In this document: piece by piece, positions 53,045 to 61,415 of the stretch
How positions within the stretch are numbered: the stretch's first letter is position 1
Layout of the letters: the number at the start of each line of letters is the position of its first letter
NCBI GenBank assembly: GCA_000293845.2
Contig: ALYF01000002.1
Location: forward strand, 422,596 to 486,595
Direction: 5' to 3'
From: an alpha proteobacterium IMCC14465
GTDB taxonomy: Bacteria; Pseudomonadota; Alphaproteobacteria; RS24
DNA length: 64,000 nucleotides
The notes under the pieces: generated by a model
What the model saw: only the letters and a program-made list of their open reading frames with translations
Told to the model about the DNA's origin: nothing
Database searches by the model: none
Made by a program: the position numbers and the translations under genes

Positions 53045-53773
53045 CCCAATCACTGGTGCCAGCACATCAGGCGTAGGCATAATATCCATAACCGACAACG
53101 CCACGCCGCACAAAATCCCGGTCACCACCAAAAGCCCCAATAAAAGCGGCAGGTTTGAGGTTGTTTTACTGTAAATACCCAGCTCGAGTGCTTTCAAACT
53201 ATAGCCCGCCGCCTCGCCCAATTGCAGGAGCATAATTTTTATCGCTTCGCCCCAAGGCTGGTTTCGCATTAAAAGCAAACCACCCACGCGGCCATTACCC
53301 GGATTGGTAAGGGGGACATGCAACCCCTCCAGAGGAAAAATTTCTGGCCAGATATCAAAAATTTTTGCTGGCACTGTCTCCGTATCCAACTCACCGGCAG
53401 GCGCATTTGTTTTTTCCATCCATTTGGCAAGCTTACCGGCCCATTTCTCAAGGTTTTTGTCTTTTATGATTTTAAGCTGACGGCCTTCCAACCGCGATAT
53501 AACAATATCAATGCCGTTATTTTTCTTCACCCAAACAATAACACCGTCACAATGGGTAAAACCGTCTAGTCTTGAAGCCATAATATTGGCAATTTCTCTC
53601 GCATGTCGCGTACGACGGAAATCATGTTCCATTAATAAAAGATTGGCCAGCGCCCGTGATCCGGTTGGCGAGGCCCCTCGCGGTGCCTGAGAAAAGACAG
53701 AATGATCTGAGAGGGGTGCGTCCTCATTATGGGTATCTGTATCGGAGATATCTTCAGTTTCAGTCGCAGACAT
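53012..53773 (-). CDS. Hypothetical GAF-like protein with C-terminal membrane helix
   Basis: A 253-residue protein. The N-terminal 30 residues are acidic and disordered. Residues about 40-190 (NLLLMEHDFRRTRHAREIANIMASRLDGFTHCDGVIVWVK to GLLLMRNQPWGEAIKIMLLQLGEAAGYSLKALE) resemble the GAF-like domain that precedes some HlyD-type adaptor proteins. A hydrophobic helix (LPLLLGLLVVTGILCGVALSV) follows, and the protein ends about 25 residues later, so the adaptor part is missing. Function unknown. Confidence 0.6.
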   Translation of the reverse strand: MSATETEDISDTDTHNEDAPLSDHSVFSQAPRGASPTGSRALANLLLMEHDFRRTRHAREIANIMASRLDGFTHCDGVIVWVKKNNGIDIVISRLEGRQLKIIKDKNLEKWAGKLAKWMEKTNAPAGELDTETVPAKIFDIWPEIFPLEGLHVPLTNPGNGRVGGLLLMRNQPWGEAIKIMLLQLGEAAGYSLKALELGIYSKTTSNLPLLLGLLVVTGILCGVALSVMDIMPTPDVLAPVIGSLKNMLGLGT

Positions 53774-53983
53774 TCAAATTTCTTCCTGTAGATTCTTATT
53801 ACGACTTTTTTGATGTTTCATAATTATGCGACTTCATAAAATGCCACACCGAAAATAAATAAGTCTTAAAGCTTATTTTTGACGAATCTTATCTATTGTA
53901 TAGTGTTATTATAGTTTTAATATCGATTCATCAGATATTTTGTTGAATTTGATTCCAGTAAGCGGTTTTTAAGCGGTTTTTAG

Positions 53984-54892
53984 ATGAGTCAATCAGAAGA
54001 AGAAGAGTTTCGTAAGATGGCAGAAATCGCTGATGCCATTAACGATATTCTTGAAAATAATAAACTCGACGATACCCCGAATGAAGATGACCCAGCCAAC
54101 GCTGCGCCAGACGAGTCGGTCACATCTGATATTATAAACGAACAATCCGCAGATACGCCTATCTCTGAACAACTAACGCCATTTACAGGGGCAGATAATA
54201 ATCATGGTGCCGACCTGGATGAAAGCCTCGAAGCGGCGCTTGCCGCCGAGATTGCATCTGACTTAGCTGGTGACTTAGCTGGTGACTTAACTGGTGATTT
54301 GGCTGGTAACGCCCCCCTGACAGAAACAGAGACAGAGACAGATACTTCCTTTATTTCTGGCACAGCTTTCGATGCGCCGCCTAATCTTGATAATATGGCG
54401 GCACTGGATGACCCAAATTCAGAAGTCATGACCGATCCGCTTTCAGCGCCGGAAATTCCCGACCTAAAGATAGAAGAAGAGACTGACGCGCCATTTGATA
54501 AATTCCTTGATAATGACATGGCCTTTTTGTCATTACGCATGCGCGATACGCTGGCCGAATTAAAGTCCGAGCATGGTGATACACTTGAAGCAACAGAAAG
54601 CCTGATTGGTAAAATGGCTTTATCTGTGGATGGCCTCGTTGAGGAAATGCATTCTTCGCTTGGGACGCTTGAGAAAAAAATCACCTCCCGCAAGGCTAGT
54701 ATTAATCAGGAAATTGACCGCATTTATCAAGAAATCGCCACAACCAGGAGCGAATTGGAACTTTTGGTGTCAAAATTTCAAAATGACACTGCGGAAAATC
54801 ATAGAACCTATAATGACATCTTTTCTGAAGAGCGCGGGCGGGTGGAAAGGTATCGAGAATTCCTTTCCTTTATGATACGCGATAAAAAATAG
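53984..54892 (+). CDS. Acidic hypothetical protein with C-terminal coiled coil
   Basis: A 302-residue protein, strongly acidic and low-complexity up to about residue 160 (including DLAGDLAGDLTGDLAG and a Thr-Glu run), then a helical, coiled-coil-like C-terminal half (FLSLRMRDTLAELKSEHGDTLEATESLIGKMALSVDGLVEEMHSSLGTLEKKI to RSELELLVSKFQ). No signal peptide, membrane segment or known family is apparent. The start has only weak ribosome-binding support. The tandem 12-bp repeat suggests a variable linker. Confidence 0.65.
   Translation: MSQSEEEEFRKMAEIADAINDILENNKLDDTPNEDDPANAAPDESVTSDIINEQSADTPISEQLTPFTGADNNHGADLDESLEAALAAEIASDLAGDLAGDLTGDLAGNAPLTETETETDTSFISGTAFDAPPNLDNMAALDDPNSEVMTDPLSAPEIPDLKIEEETDAPFDKFLDNDMAFLSLRMRDTLAELKSEHGDTLEATESLIGKMALSVDGLVEEMHSSLGTLEKKITSRKASINQEIDRIYQEIATTRSELELLVSKFQNDTAENHRTYNDIFSEERGRVERYREFLSFMIRDKK
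54259..54306 (+). repeat. Four 12-bp tandem repeats encoding DLAG
   Basis: TGACTTAGCTGG occurs twice exactly, then TGACTTAACTGG and TGATTTGGCTGG. The unit keeps the frame of the surrounding acidic protein. Confidence 0.88.
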
Positions 54893-54939
54893 CTAAAATT
54901 ACCTTGAACAAAAATATAAAGTAATATTTATTATTACTT

Positions 54940-55659
54940 ATGGACAAGGTTTCCGTCAAAAGACGTACAGATATTGCTGCCGAGACGATTGGCAAGCAAA
55001 TTGTCAGAGGAAAACTCCCTGTTGGGCAGGTTTTACCCAATGATCAGGTCATGTGCGAGACGCTTGGTATCTCACGGACGATTTTACGAGAGGCTTTACG
55101 GATATTAGGCGCAAAAGGGCTGGTTAGAGCCGTGCCGAAAGCCGGCACATTCGTCAATGACACAGATAGATGGGCGATGCTCGATAAAGATATCCTAAGC
55201 TGGCTAACGGATACCGCCACAAGTGGTCGTCTTGAGCCTCTCATGGTGGAAATGATTGATATTCGCCTCGCCATTGAACCTGGCGCTGCAGCGCTTACAG
55301 CCTCCCGCGCTCAAGCGACTGATAGACAGAGAATATCTGAGTTATTTCAAACACTTAAATATGCCAACACCCCCACCTCCAGCTATGAGGCAGAAGCGGC
55401 CTTTGTCGACTGTATTCTGGCGAATTGTTATAATCGGTTTTTCAACAGTCATCGTATTTTGGCAAAAACCTGCCATAAACTGCTTTTTGACCATACGGAA
55501 AGATATAAATATCTCTCTCTTTCCTCCCATGAAGCCGCCGTTCGCGCCATTATGAACCATGAGCCGCAAAATGCCCGTCGCAGTATGCAGGCTATCCTTC
55601 TTCAAGCATCTCCAATTATCCGAAACAAAAAAAACCCTGCTGACGAATCAGCAGGGTAA
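54940..55659 (+). CDS. FadR/GntR-family transcriptional regulator
   Basis: A 239-residue regulator. The N-terminal winged helix has TIGKQIVRGKLPVGQVLPNDQVMCETLGISRTILREALRILGAKGLVRAVPKAGTFV; the C-terminal FCD domain has EMIDIRLAIEPGAAALTASRA and HEAAVRAIMNHEPQNARRSM. FCD regulators respond to sugar acids or other carboxylates. No obvious target operon adjoins. There is no clear Shine-Dalgarno site before the ATG. The last codons lie in a perfect hairpin. Confidence 0.88.
   Translation: MDKVSVKRRTDIAAETIGKQIVRGKLPVGQVLPNDQVMCETLGISRTILREALRILGAKGLVRAVPKAGTFVNDTDRWAMLDKDILSWLTDTATSGRLEPLMVEMIDIRLAIEPGAAALTASRAQATDRQRISELFQTLKYANTPTSSYEAEAAFVDCILANCYNRFFNSHRILAKTCHKLLFDHTERYKYLSLSSHEAAVRAIMNHEPQNARRSMQAILLQASPIIRNKKNPADESAG
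55626..55656 (-). terminator. Intrinsic terminator facing the minus strand at the end of the FadR-type gene
   Basis: CCCTGCTGA (55635-55643) and TCAGCAGGG (55648-55656) form a 9-bp stem with a CGAA loop. On the minus strand a run of eight T follows, the standard terminator form; on the plus strand no T-run follows. Confidence 0.6.
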
Positions 55660-55695
55660 AGTTCAGGGATATGTGTGTGAGGGTTTAACACACAG

Positions 55696-55723
55696 TCCGT
55701 CTTGGGAGACGGATATTTAATTT
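55696..55723 (+). terminator. Possible terminator/leader hairpin before the EF-hand gene
   Basis: TCCGTCT (55696-55702) and AGACGGA (55707-55713) pair around TGGG, followed by TATTTAATTT. A second dyad, TGTGTG/CACACA, stands just before it. It could end the FadR-type transcript or sit in the leader of the sigma operon. Confidence 0.45.
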
Positions 55724-55764
55724 ACGTTGCGTTTAATAAATTGGATTAACCAAAGGAGAAAAAA

Positions 55765-56103
55765 ATGTCTTTTAAATTCGAAATTTATACAAAACGTTTA
55801 ATCACCTTGATTGTTATGGCTGTTATGCTTGCGAGCGTCAGTAATGTGGCCTATGCCGCCCCGATGCGGCTGAAAAAAATGGACATTAACGATGATGGCA
55901 AAATTACCAAGCAAGAATTTACTGCCACCATCGACAAACAATTTGCTAAAATGGATAAAAATAATGACGGTGTAATTGAGCAAAAAGAGCTGAGAACTTT
56001 CCATGCCGCAAAATTTGAAAAAATGGATCGCGATGATAACGGATATCTGGACAAAAAAGACAGACGTTCCAAACGCTTGGAAGGGAAGAAGGGTCACCAC
56101 TAG
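55765..56103 (+). CDS. Exported EF-hand calcium-binding protein
   Basis: A 112-residue secreted protein: signal peptide to VAYA-A, then three EF-hand loops at residues 40-51 (DINDDGKITKQE), 64-75 (DKNNDGVIEQKE) and 88-99 (DRDDNGYLDKKD, with Asp at position 12). The tail is basic and ends in His-His. It probably binds Ca2+ or other divalent ions in the periplasm. AAAGGAG precedes the ATG. It is followed after 17 bases by the ECF sigma gene, which suggests a link between metal or envelope state and that sigma factor. Confidence 0.9.
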   Translation: MSFKFEIYTKRLITLIVMAVMLASVSNVAYAAPMRLKKMDINDDGKITKQEFTATIDKQFAKMDKNNDGVIEQKELRTFHAAKFEKMDRDDNGYLDKKDRRSKRLEGKKGHH

Positions 56104-56120
56104 CATAAGGGAGGCCGGTC

Positions 56121-56675
56121 TTGCCTGAACCCAGCGATGAAGACTTAATGTCTGCGATTGCAAAAGGCGACCAAAAGGCCTTCAACCTGCTGACCTCGAG
56201 GCACTTGAAGATGGTTTATGCTTTAGCATTTCAGAGATTACGTCATCTAAGCGACGCTGAAGAAGTGGCTCAGGACGTCTTTACCCGCCTTTGGCAAAAT
56301 GCCCCGCGCTGGGAAGCAGAAGCTAAAATCAGCACTTGGCTTTACCGTGTCTGTGTTAACCGATCTATAGATATGCTACGCCGCCGCAAACCCATGACCG
56401 ATATTGACGACATTCCTGAAATTCCAGATGGCGCAGATAATGCCCTCCAAATACTTGAAACCAAAGACAAGAACAAACGCATTCAGGAAGCTTTGAGTAA
56501 CTTAACGAGCGAACAAAGTGACGCCATTCAACTCGTCTATTTTTCCGAGATGAGACAACAAGAAGCTGCTGACACGCTGGGCTTAAGTTTGGCGGCACTT
56601 GAGTCACTTTTGCGTCGTGCCAGAAAAAAACTTCATGCCGTGATGGATGATGATTATGAAGATTTATACCGATAG
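56121..56675 (+). CDS. ECF-type RNA polymerase sigma factor
   Basis: A 184-residue sigma-70 family factor with region 2 (DEDLMSAIAKGDQKAFNLLTSRHLKMVYALAFQRLRHLSDAEEVAQDVFTRLWQNAPRW) and region 4 (LSNLTSEQSDAIQLVYFSEMRQQEAADTLGLSLAALESLLRRARKKLHAVM). The start is TTG with GGGAGG upstream, which keeps the conserved N-terminal DEDL; the first ATG would cut it. Together with the next two genes it forms a sigma/anti-sigma/periplasmic-sensor set as in CnrHYX. Confidence 0.93.
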   Translation: MPEPSDEDLMSAIAKGDQKAFNLLTSRHLKMVYALAFQRLRHLSDAEEVAQDVFTRLWQNAPRWEAEAKISTWLYRVCVNRSIDMLRRRKPMTDIDDIPEIPDGADNALQILETKDKNKRIQEALSNLTSEQSDAIQLVYFSEMRQQEAADTLGLSLAALESLLRRARKKLHAVMDDDYEDLYR

Positions 56676-56707
56676 GCTGACCGTTATATTTGGGAGAGAT
56701 AAAAAAG

Positions 56708-57187
56708 ATGACTAACGATAATGAAAAAACCATTTCCTTGGACACCCACAGATTTAAGGCGCTTATATCGGCCTATGGGAGCGACATCGCACAATGGCCT
56801 GAAGATAACCGCAAATGGGCAGAGGCGTATGCACGCGATAATACAGATGTACAAAACCTCATCTCTTATGAGCACTGGCTGGATGACGCTTTACGAGATA
56901 TTAAAGCTAACAGTTCAGACGCGAACCTTGACCCAGATGCCTTCACCCGACTGCAATACAAAATTGTTGCAGAGGCCACCCAGCTACCCCAACAAACTCA
57001 CGCCAGCAGTCAACATGCTGTCATAGGCGCTTCTGTTCAATCTTTAACAGCCTGCCTTTTACTTTGTGCTTGCCTGGCGGCAGGCATGTTTAGCCTGCCC
57101 TATCTGCCGCTGGAGGCAATTGCAGCCACTGAAAATGAGGAAAGCGTAGCCCTTCTTGAAATCAATCCTTTAAGTTCGTGGGATTAA
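56708..57187 (+). CDS. Putative membrane anti-sigma protein
   Basis: A 159-residue protein with a cytoplasmic part (FKALISAYGSDIAQWPEDNRKWAEAYARDNTDVQNLISYEHWLDDALRDI), one membrane helix near residues 117-140 (SLTACLLLCACLAAGMF) and a short periplasmic tail. The YGxDIxxWP pattern is common in unnamed alphaproteobacterial proteins coded between ECF sigma and heavy-metal-sensor genes. The anti-sigma role is inferred from topology and order. The ATG at 56708 follows GGGAGAG; a TTG six codons earlier is less likely. Confidence 0.7.
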   Translation: MTNDNEKTISLDTHRFKALISAYGSDIAQWPEDNRKWAEAYARDNTDVQNLISYEHWLDDALRDIKANSSDANLDPDAFTRLQYKIVAEATQLPQQTHASSQHAVIGASVQSLTACLLLCACLAAGMFSLPYLPLEAIAATENEESVALLEINPLSSWD

Positions 57188-57199
57188 CCGGAGCCCGTC

Positions 57200-57748
57200 A
57201 TGACTGACACATCTGTTCATATCAGCAAACGAAAGCGCAATATTTTTATTATTGTCTTTCTAGTCTCTCTTGCAGCGAATTTCTTTGTTCTGGGCGCAAG
57301 TATCAGTTTCTTTATGCGCGGTCATCCGAATACCGAACATGAAAAAACCAGCTCTGTGGAACGACTTGAAAAAAGATTTCTAAAACGCATCAATGCAGAT
57401 GACCGACAAGAAGTAAGAAAAATCTTTAACCAAAACAGGGAGAAAAGTAAGGCGCTCCTCACCTCTTATTTTAAGGAAAGACAAAATATCATTACCTATA
57501 TTCAAGGCGATGATATTGACGAAACACAACTCAAAAATATGTCCGAAAAATTATTAAATCAAGAACGCGATTTAAGCCTTCATCTTAATGCCGTTTTGCA
57601 GGAGCTAATTATGACGACAGGTCCTGAGACCAGAGAGCAGATTGCAAAGATGCTTAGCTTTAGAGATGCGCGACATCGGTCTGGACGAAGTTGGTTGGCA
57701 CCGAAAGAACGGCGCCATAATCACTCGAGCCACAACTCTGGTGAATAA
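57200..57748 (+). CDS. Periplasmic heavy-metal-sensor-like protein (CnrX/CpxP-type)
   Basis: A 182-residue protein with an N-terminal membrane anchor (IFIIVFLVSLAANFFVLGASISFFM) and a long helical periplasmic domain (RLEKRFLKRINADDRQEVRKIFNQNREKSKALLTSYFKERQNIITYI), plus a His-rich C-terminal end (RRHNHSSHN). This is the layout of the heavy-metal resistance/CnrX family, which holds back the anti-sigma until metal binds. GGAG lies before the ATG. Which metal or stress is sensed is unknown. Confidence 0.8.
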   Translation: MTDTSVHISKRKRNIFIIVFLVSLAANFFVLGASISFFMRGHPNTEHEKTSSVERLEKRFLKRINADDRQEVRKIFNQNREKSKALLTSYFKERQNIITYIQGDDIDETQLKNMSEKLLNQERDLSLHLNAVLQELIMTTGPETREQIAKMLSFRDARHRSGRSWLAPKERRHNHSSHNSGE

Positions 57749-57758
57749 AGTCTAGGCT

Positions 57759-58532
57759 TTAACGAGGTGTCATTCTAATGCCACCATCCATGCGGATACA
57801 TTCACCATTCACATAATCATTTTCAACGAGATATTGCGCCGTTTTGGCAATCTCGTCCGGCTTACCTAAACGTTGCGGGTTTAGCACTGAATTTTCAAGC
57901 GCCTGAAAAATATTCTCCGGCAATGTGTCAAACATCGGCGTATGAATAAGCCCCGGCACAATCGTATTACAGCGAATACCCAGCTCTGCCAGATCTCGCG
58001 CAATAACAATGGTCATACCGATAACACCGCCCTTGGTTGCGCTATAAGCAACTTGGCCGATTTGCCCTTCATAACCCGCGACAGAAGCCGTATTGATAAT
58101 CACACCCCGCTGCCCATCGTCGTCAATCGGATCATTTTTCATCATCGACTCGGCAGCTAAACGCGCCACATTAAAGGTACCGATAAGGTTTACATCCACA
58201 ACACGTTTAAAATCTTCAAGCGGATGCGGGCCATTTTTGGGATGATAAGTCTTTGCTGCCCAAGCAATACCGGCATAATTACAGCAGATATGAGCCGGAC
58301 CAAAAGCCGCTTCAACACTTTGTATCGCCGAGCTGACTGAGGCCTCATCCGTAACATTCACCTGCTGATAAATCACATTATCCCCAAGTTCTTCAACAAG
58401 TGCCGCACCGCGCTCCTCATTCATATCAAAAATCGCGCATGTCGCACCATGGGCAACAAATCTTCTGAGTGTCGCCTCTCCAAGACCGGAGGCACCGCCT
58501 GTGATAATTGCAACTTTATCTTTTAAGTCCAT
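57759..58532 (-). CDS. SDR-family oxidoreductase (3-hydroxyacyl-CoA dehydrogenase type-2-like)
   Basis: A 257-residue SDR. TGGASGLGEAT binds NAD, CCNYAGIAWA stands in the NNAG position, NTASVAGYEGQIGQVAYSATKGG has catalytic Ser, Tyr and Lys, and the C-terminal RLGKPDEIAKTAQYLVENDYVNGECIRMDGGIRM follows HSD10-like enzymes. It may oxidise a hydroxyacyl-CoA made by the hydratase encoded in the same operon. It is the last gene of that operon and convergent with the heavy-metal-sensor gene. Confidence 0.88.
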   Translation of the reverse strand: MDLKDKVAIITGGASGLGEATLRRFVAHGATCAIFDMNEERGAALVEELGDNVIYQQVNVTDEASVSSAIQSVEAAFGPAHICCNYAGIAWAAKTYHPKNGPHPLEDFKRVVDVNLIGTFNVARLAAESMMKNDPIDDDGQRGVIINTASVAGYEGQIGQVAYSATKGGVIGMTIVIARDLAELGIRCNTIVPGLIHTPMFDTLPENIFQALENSVLNPQRLGKPDEIAKTAQYLVENDYVNGECIRMDGGIRMTPR

Positions 58533-58567
58533 TTATAACTCCTATGAAACAAAAGCATTAAGCCTGA

Positions 58568-59371
58568 TTATGACGCTGATTGGGTAAACCGAGTGTTTTT
58601 CTCAGGCGGTGTTTCGGGAGGGCCTGCGAAACATTGCGCATGGCTCATCCAGGCTTTAGCAACCGCGCCGGTCAGTTTGAGTGTCGTATCTGAGATATTA
58701 CGTGTCTGTGTCACAACCTGACAAAATTCGCTGGCAGTCCCCGTCACGGCAGACGTATCACTTGGCTCACCAAATTGCCAGGTTTCGCCGGAGGGAGCAG
58801 TCAGCTCGATATAGGGGATTGCCCCTGGCGGTGTCTGACCCTTAACCTGAAAACTCCAATTAAATGTGTTCATGCCCAGAACGACGATATTCTTAATTCT
58901 GTCAGCATCCTGACGCGTCACACCTAACGCGTCATAAATAGCAAGACCATGCGCCCATGTTTCCATTAATCTGGCGGTAATGCTCGAACGCGCACTCATA
59001 TCCGGGCCAATCCATTTGACACGGTGTTTCGGGTCAAGTTCGGAAAATGCATCTGTCATTTTGACATAATAATCACGCCATGCCTGTAAAAGAGCTTGCC
59101 CGGACAATCCATCAATATATTTGCGCTCAAAGTTTTTCAGATTGCCCGCCATAACATCAGCTTTAACCTTGTCGACAAAAGCATCAAAAGCCGCCTCATC
59201 AGCATAACTTTCATAGGCCGCAACATTCCAAATATGCAAATGCTCCAGAATATCGTTGAAAGTCCAATTTTTAAAACCTGTCGGTGTGGTGAAATCAGCG
59301 TCCGGTAAATCCGCCATAAGCTGATAAAGAGCTTCAGACTCGTCACGTAAGTCATAGGATAATTGTTGCAT
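58568..59371 (-). CDS. TIGR03084-type metal-binding protein (DinB/maleylpyruvate isomerase-like)
   Basis: A 267-residue protein of the DinB-like fold. FKNWTFNDILEHLHIWNVAAY and SARSSITARLMETWAHGLAIYDAL provide the His ligands for a metal, and the C-terminus ends with AWMSHAQCFAGPPETPP, typical of TIGR03084 proteins. Its biochemical role is unknown; members often lie in acyl-CoA carboxylase/terpene-type catabolic clusters. Its start overlaps nothing, but its 5' end touches the stop of the carboxylase alpha gene (TAATG). Confidence 0.8.
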   Translation of the reverse strand: MQQLSYDLRDESEALYQLMADLPDADFTTPTGFKNWTFNDILEHLHIWNVAAYESYADEAAFDAFVDKVKADVMAGNLKNFERKYIDGLSGQALLQAWRDYYVKMTDAFSELDPKHRVKWIGPDMSARSSITARLMETWAHGLAIYDALGVTRQDADRIKNIVVLGMNTFNWSFQVKGQTPPGAIPYIELTAPSGETWQFGEPSDTSAVTGTASEFCQVVTQTRNISDTTLKLTGAVAKAWMSHAQCFAGPPETPPEKNTRFTQSAS

Positions 59372-61410
59372 TAGCTGTTTTCCTCATCCTCTTTTTCTGC
59401 AATTTCAATCATCAAATCATTCACACTGACTTGCTGGTCAGAGATAATTCTGACATCAACAACATCGCCATCAACCTCGGAAAATATTTCATGCTGCATT
59501 TTCATAGCTTCAACAATGGCCAGCTTTTGGCCTTCTTCAACCTTGTCTCCGACCTGAACAAACACATCTATGACGCGCCCATGCAAAGGTGCCGTCACCA
59601 TGCCACCGGCAGAACCATCCACCCCATCATCAGTTACAATCAACTGGTTCGTACTGGATAAGAACAATGCTTGATTGGATGATTGCAGCGCATGATACAG
59701 CACATTCGCATCAACAACAGCGCGGCTCTTGCAGATTTGGTTATTCACATTGAAAGAGAGGGTAACATCAGCATGCACCTGCTCATTGTCATGTGTCTCA
59801 ACATGGATGGTTGGTAAATCTTCTTCACCGTTAAAGTCAACTTGATACGACCCGGCCTTGGCGCTTGAAACAATAAGGTCATAAGTATCTTCACCGATGA
59901 GCAAGCTATAAGGTGTTTGCACAGCGCCTACAGTAGAAAAGTTTTTCAGCGCGTCCGGCACGCATATAGCCCGCGCCAATGCCTGTTGCCTATCATGAAT
60001 AAAATGAAGCACTGCCTGAAGAGCAACTGTCTCATGATTGATGGGGTCAGCTGTGTATCCGGTTTCCCCGAAAATTTCGCCAATAAAGGCCGTTGTTGCC
60101 TCGCCTTTGATAAAAACTTCTTTCTCCAGACACGTCACCAGAAAATCTCTATTCGTCGCCGGACCCAGCAATGCAGTCTGGCGTAAAGCCTCTACAAGCC
60201 TTTTACGCGCTGTCTCGCGGTCATCCCCATAAGCAATAACCTTGGCAACCATTGGGTCATAAAAAGGCGAAATCTCCTGCCCTTCAACAACACCCGCATC
60301 AAACCGTATATGTGCCATATCTGCCGGGCGCCATGCTGCTATTTTACCTGTGGCGGGCATAAAGTCGTTATTTGGGTCTTCTGCATAAAGCCGCACCTCA
60401 ATAGCGTGCCCCTTTAGCGAAACATCTTCTTGTTGCATGCCTAAAGGTTCACCTTGGGCAACCCTGATTTGCAATTCGACCAAATCAAGCCCCGTGACCA
60501 TTTCAGTCACCGGATGCTCGACCTGTAGCCGCGTGTTCATTTCCAGAAAATAATAAGCGCCAGTTTGGTCGAGGAGAAACTCAACTGTCCCCGCGCCGAC
60601 ATAATTAATGTTCCGCGCCGCTTCAACAGCCGCCGCACCCATATCAGCACGCAATTCTGGCGTCATAATCGAGCATGGCGATTCCTCAATAACCTTTTGA
60701 TGACGGCGTTGAACCGAACAATCACGTTCACCCAAATGCACCACATGCCCGTGCCGGTCAGCGAATATCTGAATTTCAACATGGCGCGGATAAATAATCG
60801 CTTTTTCAAGAATGAGTTCGTCAGAACCAAAAGCATTCGCAGCCTCAGACCTTGCCGTCACGAGGGCATTTTTGAGCGCGTCCATATCCTGAACCAACCG
60901 CATACCACGCCCGCCACCACCGGCAGCGGCTTTCACCATAATCGGAAAACCAATCTCCAGCGCGGCCTTTATCAAGCGTTCGTCTGACTGATCGGCATCT
61001 TCATAGCCCGGCACACATGGCACACCAGCCTCAATCATTCTGCGTTTTGCGGCCGCCTTATTACCCATGAGTGATATGGCATCAGCATCAGGGCCGATAA
61101 AAATTAACCCTGCCTTTTGCACTGCTGTAGCGAAATCGGCATTTTCCGAGAGAAAACCGTATCCAGGATGAATGGCATCAGCATTGGTCTGGCGCGCGGC
61201 ATCCAGAATATTATCGATAACAAGATAGCTTTCTCCCACAGGCCCCGGCCCTATGCGCACCGCCTCATCTGCACATGCAACATGGGGTGCTTGCGCATCT
61301 GCATCTGAGTACACCGCGACCGTTGATATACCCAGACGTTGTGCCGTCCGCATCACCCTGACAGCAATTTCGCCTCGATTAGCGATAAGGATTTTTCTAA
61401 TAGACGACAT
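59371..61410 (-). CDS. Acyl-CoA carboxylase biotin-containing alpha subunit
   Basis: A 679-residue protein: biotin carboxylase domain (KILIANRGEIAVRVMRTAQRLGI, HPGYGFLSENADFA, AAAGGGGRGMRLV, EMNTRLQVEHPVTEMVTGLDLVELQI), a middle linker and a C-terminal biotinyl domain with VEAMKMQHE (biotin on Lys637). It carboxylates biotin with ATP and bicarbonate for the carboxyltransferase encoded two genes upstream. The substrate could be methylcrotonyl-CoA, geranyl-CoA, propionyl-CoA or similar; operon order favours the first two. Confidence 0.93.
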   Translation of the reverse strand: MSSIRKILIANRGEIAVRVMRTAQRLGISTVAVYSDADAQAPHVACADEAVRIGPGPVGESYLVIDNILDAARQTNADAIHPGYGFLSENADFATAVQKAGLIFIGPDADAISLMGNKAAAKRRMIEAGVPCVPGYEDADQSDERLIKAALEIGFPIMVKAAAGGGGRGMRLVQDMDALKNALVTARSEAANAFGSDELILEKAIIYPRHVEIQIFADRHGHVVHLGERDCSVQRRHQKVIEESPCSIMTPELRADMGAAAVEAARNINYVGAGTVEFLLDQTGAYYFLEMNTRLQVEHPVTEMVTGLDLVELQIRVAQGEPLGMQQEDVSLKGHAIEVRLYAEDPNNDFMPATGKIAAWRPADMAHIRFDAGVVEGQEISPFYDPMVAKVIAYGDDRETARKRLVEALRQTALLGPATNRDFLVTCLEKEVFIKGEATTAFIGEIFGETGYTADPINHETVALQAVLHFIHDRQQALARAICVPDALKNFSTVGAVQTPYSLLIGEDTYDLIVSSAKAGSYQVDFNGEEDLPTIHVETHDNEQVHADVTLSFNVNNQICKSRAVVDANVLYHALQSSNQALFLSSTNQLIVTDDGVDGSAGGMVTAPLHGRVIDVFVQVGDKVEEGQKLAIVEAMKMQHEIFSEVDGDVVDVRIISDQQVSVNDLMIEIAEKEDEENS

Positions 61411-61415
61411 GATTT

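Noticed and set aside
57748..57772. Terminator between the heavy-metal-sensor gene and the convergent SDR gene
   Set aside because: Only a five-base AT-rich dyad (TAAAG/CTTTA); too weak to call.
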